DNA of 64,000 nucleotides from Vibrio coralliilyticus (GTDB lineage: Bacteria; Pseudomonadota; Gammaproteobacteria; Enterobacterales; Vibrionaceae). Of the stretch, positions 60,258 to 64,000 are shown piece by piece. Each line of letters begins with the position of its first letter. Positions within the stretch are counted from its first letter, which is position 1. A program made the translations under genes and the position numbers. The stretch is from positions 2,604,001-2,668,000 of the forward strand of contig NZ_CP024627.1 in assembly GCF_024449095.1 (NCBI RefSeq). Reading direction: 5' to 3'. The notes beneath the pieces were generated by a model that had not been told where the DNA came from, did no database searches, and saw nothing but the letters and a program-made list of their open reading frames with translations.

Positions 60258-60761
60258 CTAAAATGCTGAAAATTCTGGGCTGTATTCAATCAAGCCACTA
60301 CGGCCCAAAAACTCACCCTGCGATAACTCTATCACCTGAAACGCACCTTTAGGCACTTCCCATTGGCAATGAAAGCCATAATTTTCACTCGCTTCAAAAC
60401 CAAATCGCGAGTAATAATCTGGTTCACCGAGTACCACACAAGCTGGATAGCCGAACTCTCTCAGAGACTCAAATCCTTCTTTTACCAGCTCAGCCGCTAA
60501 ACCTTGGCGTCGGTAGCCCTCTTTGATCGCCAGCGGTGCTAACCCTTGCCAACTCAACTCTTCGTGATTTAGAGTCACTGGGCTAAACATAACATGCCCA
60601 ACGACTTCCCCTTCATCATTACAGGCCACCAGCGACAACGTTCTTCGACCGTTTTCTCTTAATCGCATCACTAAATCAGCTTCTGCTTCTGTCTCAAAGG
60701 CAGATTTTAGCAGTCTATCCACGGCGAGAATGTCCGCTGGGGCTTCAGTTCGAATAAGCAT
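60258..60761 (-). CDS. yhbS: GNAT acetyltransferase, YhbS family
   Basis: The 167-residue GNAT-fold protein has the acetyl-CoA loop KEGYRRQGLAAEL (motif A, R/QxxGxG/A) and FGYPACVVLGEPDYYSRFGFE typical of YhbS. Substrate unknown. The ATG at 60761 overlaps the ubiT 3' end by 17 bp, the same ubiT-yhbS pairing as E. coli yhbT-yhbS. Confidence 0.88.
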   Translation of the reverse strand: MLIRTEAPADILAVDRLLKSAFETEAEADLVMRLRENGRRTLSLVACNDEGEVVGHVMFSPVTLNHEELSWQGLAPLAIKEGYRRQGLAAELVKEGFESLREFGYPACVVLGEPDYYSRFGFEASENYGFHCQWEVPKGAFQVIELSQGEFLGRSGLIEYSPEFSAF

Positions 60762-61272
60762 TGATAACCTCACTTTGTGCAATAGGCGATTGTAACCCTT
60801 TCTGCACAAAGTCTGCTAGCTGATTTAATAGCGTTTGCATCGCTTTAGGCAGTTGTTCAAGATCGACACTGTCCATCAGGTTTTTTACTTCTAACCCCAG
60901 CTCAGTATCACCTTCTATAGATAGCCGACGCTGAAAAAATAATGTATCCGGATCTTCCTTTCTTCCTGCGATTAACACCAGATCATTTAGATTTCCTCCA
61001 AAAGCCACATCTTCTTGAACCGGCGAATCCGCAACAATCAACTTGTCCTTTTGATAGCTAATATACCAACTCAGATTCATATCTTTTACTTCAACTTTCA
61101 ACCACTTATCTTGGAGGAACTCAAAGTCACCATCCTCTAAGGCCTCTTTAAACACACTCTTTAGCCCATCTAATAAGATTTTTTTTTGTACAATTTGAGG
61201 TAATAAGTGGACTGGAGATCGCAAAATTGATGCAGCATTTTGAACTAGTTGGGTACGAATCTTGTTAATCAC
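60745..61272 (-). CDS. ubiT: Ubiquinone biosynthesis accessory factor UbiT (SCP2 domain)
   Basis: UbiT (YhbT) is a lipid-binding SCP2-type protein needed with UbiU/UbiV for oxygen-independent ubiquinone synthesis. The 175-residue sequence matches E. coli YhbT as I recall it, notably DPDTLFFQRRLSIEGDTELG followed by LEVKNLMD. The start is GTG with no strong ribosome site. In E. coli it is adjacent to divergent ubiUV; here a c-di-GMP gene stands between ubiT and ubiU. Confidence 0.92.
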   Translation of the reverse strand: MINKIRTQLVQNAASILRSPVHLLPQIVQKKILLDGLKSVFKEALEDGDFEFLQDKWLKVEVKDMNLSWYISYQKDKLIVADSPVQEDVAFGGNLNDLVLIAGRKEDPDTLFFQRRLSIEGDTELGLEVKNLMDSVDLEQLPKAMQTLLNQLADFVQKGLQSPIAQSEVINAYSN

Positions 61273-61469
61273 GCGCGTTATCCGTTACTTTGTAAATAAG
61301 GAATTCATCATAATGGATGATGATGGAGCGATTCCTGTTGTGTATCAAAATTTCGTCTAATGCCCCTAAACCTTTAATCTAGCGGCAATCACAGTTATAG
61401 TTATTGATATCGCTTCAGTTCACAGCTCTGTGACTCGTATTGCTCTTGGGAGAGTCGGTAATACCTTTG

Positions 61470-63509
61470 ATGCTTTCGCAACAACTACAGCATTGGTTCA
61501 TGAAGATGACGGCGAATAGTCCGTTTTTTTTCGCTATCTTAGATAACCAACATAACTATGCCATGGTTAATGGCCGCTATTGCGATATCGCGGGGCTATC
61601 CAATCAAGAGCTAGTTGGTATGAACGATACTCAAACTCTGGGTAAGCATTTTTATAATCAACTCAAGCCTTATTATGAACGAGCGTTCAAAGGAGAATCT
61701 CTCGAAGCAGAAATTACGCTCAATGAAATCGATCTCGAGACCAGCCTACATTTCAGCCTCACCCCTGTAGAAATCGACAACAACATTGAACACGTGGTTT
61801 TTCACGCTGTAGATACTTCAGAGAAACACATTCTTGTTCGTTCGTTAGAAGAATCCGAAGGTAAATTTTCTACTCTGACGACTTTGCTGCCTGATGGCCT
61901 TTTGATCGTTGAGGAAGACTGTATTATTTTCGCCAACCCGGCAGCAGTGCGGTTGTTGGGCTTCGAAAGCAGCAGGGATTTGCTAGGCGAAGAGCTTTCA
62001 CGCCTGTTTGTTGATGAAAAAACCAAAACGGTCTTCAATCAATCACTAAGCCATTCACTTGCCAAAAACCCTCTGACTTGCCTGACTGGACCAAGGTGTG
62101 GTTTCGAGCGCCGAGTGCATTTGCACGCTGACAATGCAATGGTTCTAGGTAGTAATTCACAGCTGGTCCTTATCCAAGATGCGAATGAAACACCTAAACA
62201 GCTCAGCAACAAGCCGCTTGAAGATGCTCACATAGACTCCCTCACAGGTCTATACAATCGCTTTGGCTTTACCAAACGCTTAGAGCAGTTCATTCACAAT
62301 GAAACACCACTGTTACTGCTTTATTTGGATATTGACAACTTCAAAAACATTAATGATTCTTTAGGTCATCACATCGGTGATAAAGTGATCAAAGAAGTGT
62401 CATCACGGCTTAAACGCCTTTTACCGCAACACGCCGTCATTGGACATTTAGGTGGTGATGAATTTGGCTTAATCCTGCCGGAGCCAGAAAATAATCGAAT
62501 GGCGGAAATTCTTGCGGAACGAATCATTTCTCTCATTAACCAGCCATTTGATTTACACCATTTCAGTAAGCGTCTAGCCTGTTCCATCGGTAGCGTCGCT
62601 TATCCTGGAGATGGCAATGACGCCCGTATTCTACTGCAGAATGCCGATACCGCGATGTACGAAGCCAAAGACAGAGGCCGTAACCGCCTGATTAAATTTA
62701 ATGATCAGATGAACAAAGAAGCGCGTATGCGTTTATGGCTGGAAATTGAGCTGCAAAAAGCCTTACAGCAAAATGGCTTAGAAGTATGGTATCAGCCTAA
62801 AGTTAACGCTCGTGACTTCAGTATTAACGGTGCTGAAGCTCTTATCCGTTGGAAACACCCCGTCGAAGGTTATATCAGCCCTGGAGCTTTCATTCCTGTC
62901 GCAGAGCGAGCCGGCCTTATTGAACACTTAGGCCGGGTTGTCATGCGAGAAGTTTTCAACACTGTAAAACGCTGGAAACTCCAAGGTATTCTGCCGGGGC
63001 GTGTGGCGATTAACTTATCACCTGAGCAGTTTGGTAATCCGAAATTGATCGATTATATGGAGAAGCTACTGCGTACCACAGAGCTTGACCCTAGTTGCAT
63101 CACGTTTGAGCTCACCGAAAGTGCGGTAATGAGCGACAGTGAACACACATTGCAAATGCTTAACGCAATCAAAAAACTTGGTTTTGCCTTATCTATCGAT
63201 GACTTTGGTACTGGTTACTCATCACTGTCTTATCTGGCTCGATTCCCGTTAGATGAGCTTAAGATTGACCGCGCCTTCATTAATGACATCGATACATTAC
63301 CTAAACAAGTCACGGTTATCGAGAACATCATTAACCTAGGCAAATCCCTTAATCTCACCGTAGTGGCCGAAGGGGTTGAAACCCAGCAGCAAGCTACTCT
63401 ACTTTCCAATCTCAATTGTAACTCAATCCAAGGTTTCCACTTTTATCGCCCTCAACCTAAGCAAGAGGTCGAAGAGCTGTTTGCCCAACATCGTCGCCAT
63501 AAAAACTGA
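61470..63509 (+). CDS. rocS: PAS-GGDEF-EAL c-di-GMP protein, RocS/ScrG-like
   Basis: The protein (679 residues from ATG 61470) has two PAS-like modules (about 10-120 and 135-240), a GGDEF domain with intact GGDEF (HLGGDEFGLIL) and an EAL domain with all metal/catalytic marks: EALIRW, INLSPEQF, ELTESAVM, IDDFGTGYSS, LKIDRAF and AEGVETQ. No RxxD inhibitory site precedes GGDEF. Vibrio RocS/ScrG at this locus (next to ubiU) lower c-di-GMP and favour motility, so phosphodiesterase action is likely. Start uncertain: a TTG frame opens at 61440 and the only good ribosome site (GGGAGAG, 61447) lies between. Confidence 0.88.
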   Translation: MLSQQLQHWFMKMTANSPFFFAILDNQHNYAMVNGRYCDIAGLSNQELVGMNDTQTLGKHFYNQLKPYYERAFKGESLEAEITLNEIDLETSLHFSLTPVEIDNNIEHVVFHAVDTSEKHILVRSLEESEGKFSTLTTLLPDGLLIVEEDCIIFANPAAVRLLGFESSRDLLGEELSRLFVDEKTKTVFNQSLSHSLAKNPLTCLTGPRCGFERRVHLHADNAMVLGSNSQLVLIQDANETPKQLSNKPLEDAHIDSLTGLYNRFGFTKRLEQFIHNETPLLLLYLDIDNFKNINDSLGHHIGDKVIKEVSSRLKRLLPQHAVIGHLGGDEFGLILPEPENNRMAEILAERIISLINQPFDLHHFSKRLACSIGSVAYPGDGNDARILLQNADTAMYEAKDRGRNRLIKFNDQMNKEARMRLWLEIELQKALQQNGLEVWYQPKVNARDFSINGAEALIRWKHPVEGYISPGAFIPVAERAGLIEHLGRVVMREVFNTVKRWKLQGILPGRVAINLSPEQFGNPKLIDYMEKLLRTTELDPSCITFELTESAVMSDSEHTLQMLNAIKKLGFALSIDDFGTGYSSLSYLARFPLDELKIDRAFINDIDTLPKQVTVIENIINLGKSLNLTVVAEGVETQQQATLLSNLNCNSIQGFHFYRPQPKQEVEELFAQHRRHKN

Positions 63510-63643
63510 TTGTCACTCACTCTAAATGAGTATTTGACTCAGAACTTACCTAAACCTGCCTTACATCAAACTCGACACTCGTGTTCCTTCATAAAATGCG
63601 GAGCAATTTTCGTAAAGCAGTTATAAACGGATAGGAAGGCACA

Positions 63644-64000
63644 ATGGAACTCCTCTGTCCTGCGGGTAATTTACCGGCTCTCAAAACAGCCATCGATTGT
63701 GGTGCTGACGCAGTGTATATCGGCTTCAAAGACGATACCAATGCACGCCATTTCGCTGGGCTCAACTTCACAGGTAAAAAACTGGACAAAGCGGTTCAGT
63801 ATGTTCACGACCATAACAAAAAGATCCACGTCGCATTGAATACTTTTGCTCATCCCGATGGATTTGAACGCTGGACCGACGCTGTCGATCGCGCTGCCCA
63901 AAGTGGTATTGATGCGTTAATTATTGCTGACATTGCCGTTTTGGATTATGCCGCCAATAAATACCCTGAACTCGAATTGCATTTGTCGGTTCAGGCATCG
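63644..64000 (+). CDS. ubiU: Ubiquinone biosynthesis protein UbiU (U32 family), 5' part
   Basis: UbiU (YhbU) is the 4Fe-4S U32-family protein that with UbiV hydroxylates ubiquinone precursors without oxygen. The first 119 codons are seen: MELLCPAGNLPALKTAIDCG, ADAVYIGFKDDTNARHF and ELHLSVQAS are the family's TIM-barrel start. AGGAAGG precedes the ATG. The gene is cut by the window edge. Confidence 0.94.
   Translation, partial: MELLCPAGNLPALKTAIDCGADAVYIGFKDDTNARHFAGLNFTGKKLDKAVQYVHDHNKKIHVALNTFAHPDGFERWTDAVDRAAQSGIDALIIADIAVLDYAANKYPELELHLSVQAS

Noticed and set aside
63510..63643. FNR site upstream of ubiU
   Set aside because: Only an ATCAA half-site (near 63567) was found; no convincing TTGAT partner at the right spacing.

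Overview
The window is a 64 kb chromosomal segment of a gammaproteobacterium, almost certainly a Vibrio. The gene set and order (rsmI-lpoA-yraN-diaA-dolP, sspAB next to petABC, zapE/zapG/degQ/degS, parCE-yqiA-cpdA-yqiB-nudF divergent from tolC, two complete glutamate synthase operons, a RocS/ScrG-type GGDEF-EAL protein beside ubiT and ubiU) match Vibrionaceae core chromosome as I know it. Species cannot be fixed by reading alone.

Layout. 1-235: RNase P RNA, cut by the left edge. 346-5785: rRNA methylation, outer-membrane lipoproteins LpoA and DolP, DnaA regulator DiaA, stringent starvation proteins SspA/SspB. 5883-8475: cytochrome bc1 operon petABC. 8804-9640: rplM-rpsI. 9871-14259: ZapE, ZapG and the periplasmic proteases DegQ and DegS. 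14306-21169: topoisomerase IV (parE, parC) behind nudF-yqiB-cpdA-yqiA. 21403-22728: tolC, whose 3' end carries 15 perfect tandem heptamers. 22886-28517: a lipoprotein, ArcB, a PAS-GGDEF diguanylate cyclase and radical-SAM YhcC. 29052-41399: gltB1D1 and gltB2D2. 41490-48431: a DUF1499 lipoprotein, then (minus strand) the metY-rimP-nusA-infB-rbfA-truB translation operon. 59603-60037: leuU and secG. 60258-64000: a GNAT protein, UbiT, a RocS-like c-di-GMP protein and the start of UbiU.

The accessory part is 48485-59622, an 11.1 kb integrated element in the 3' end of tRNA-Leu(GAG). A 22-bp direct repeat (3' end of leuU) bounds it, and it separates secG-leuU from metY-rimP-nusA. It encodes a tyrosine integrase, a ParD/ParE-like toxin-antitoxin pair, two minus-strand orphan genes (one a small four-helix membrane protein), two different HK97-fold capsid-like proteins in tandem, an HK97-type prohead protease, several small AT-rich unknowns, an HNH protein, a RepA-type helicase-loader/helicase ATPase, an iteron-like cluster that looks like an origin, and about 1.2 kb of apparently non-coding DNA with a 26-bp direct repeat. 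I recognise no terminase, portal or tail gene. The best reading is a phage satellite that makes its own shell and borrows the rest from a helper phage. It resembles capsid-forming phage-inducible islands in concept, but has an unusually reduced head module with two shell proteins. This is the most interesting object in the window.

The core genes work in familiar groups: respiration and redox control (petABC, ArcB, UbiT/UbiU), envelope quality control (DegQ/DegS, DolP, LpoA, TolC), nitrogen assimilation (two GOGATs), translation (rplM-rpsI, metY-rimP-nusA-infB-rbfA-truB) and second messengers (CpdA for cAMP; a GGDEF and a GGDEF-EAL protein for c-di-GMP).
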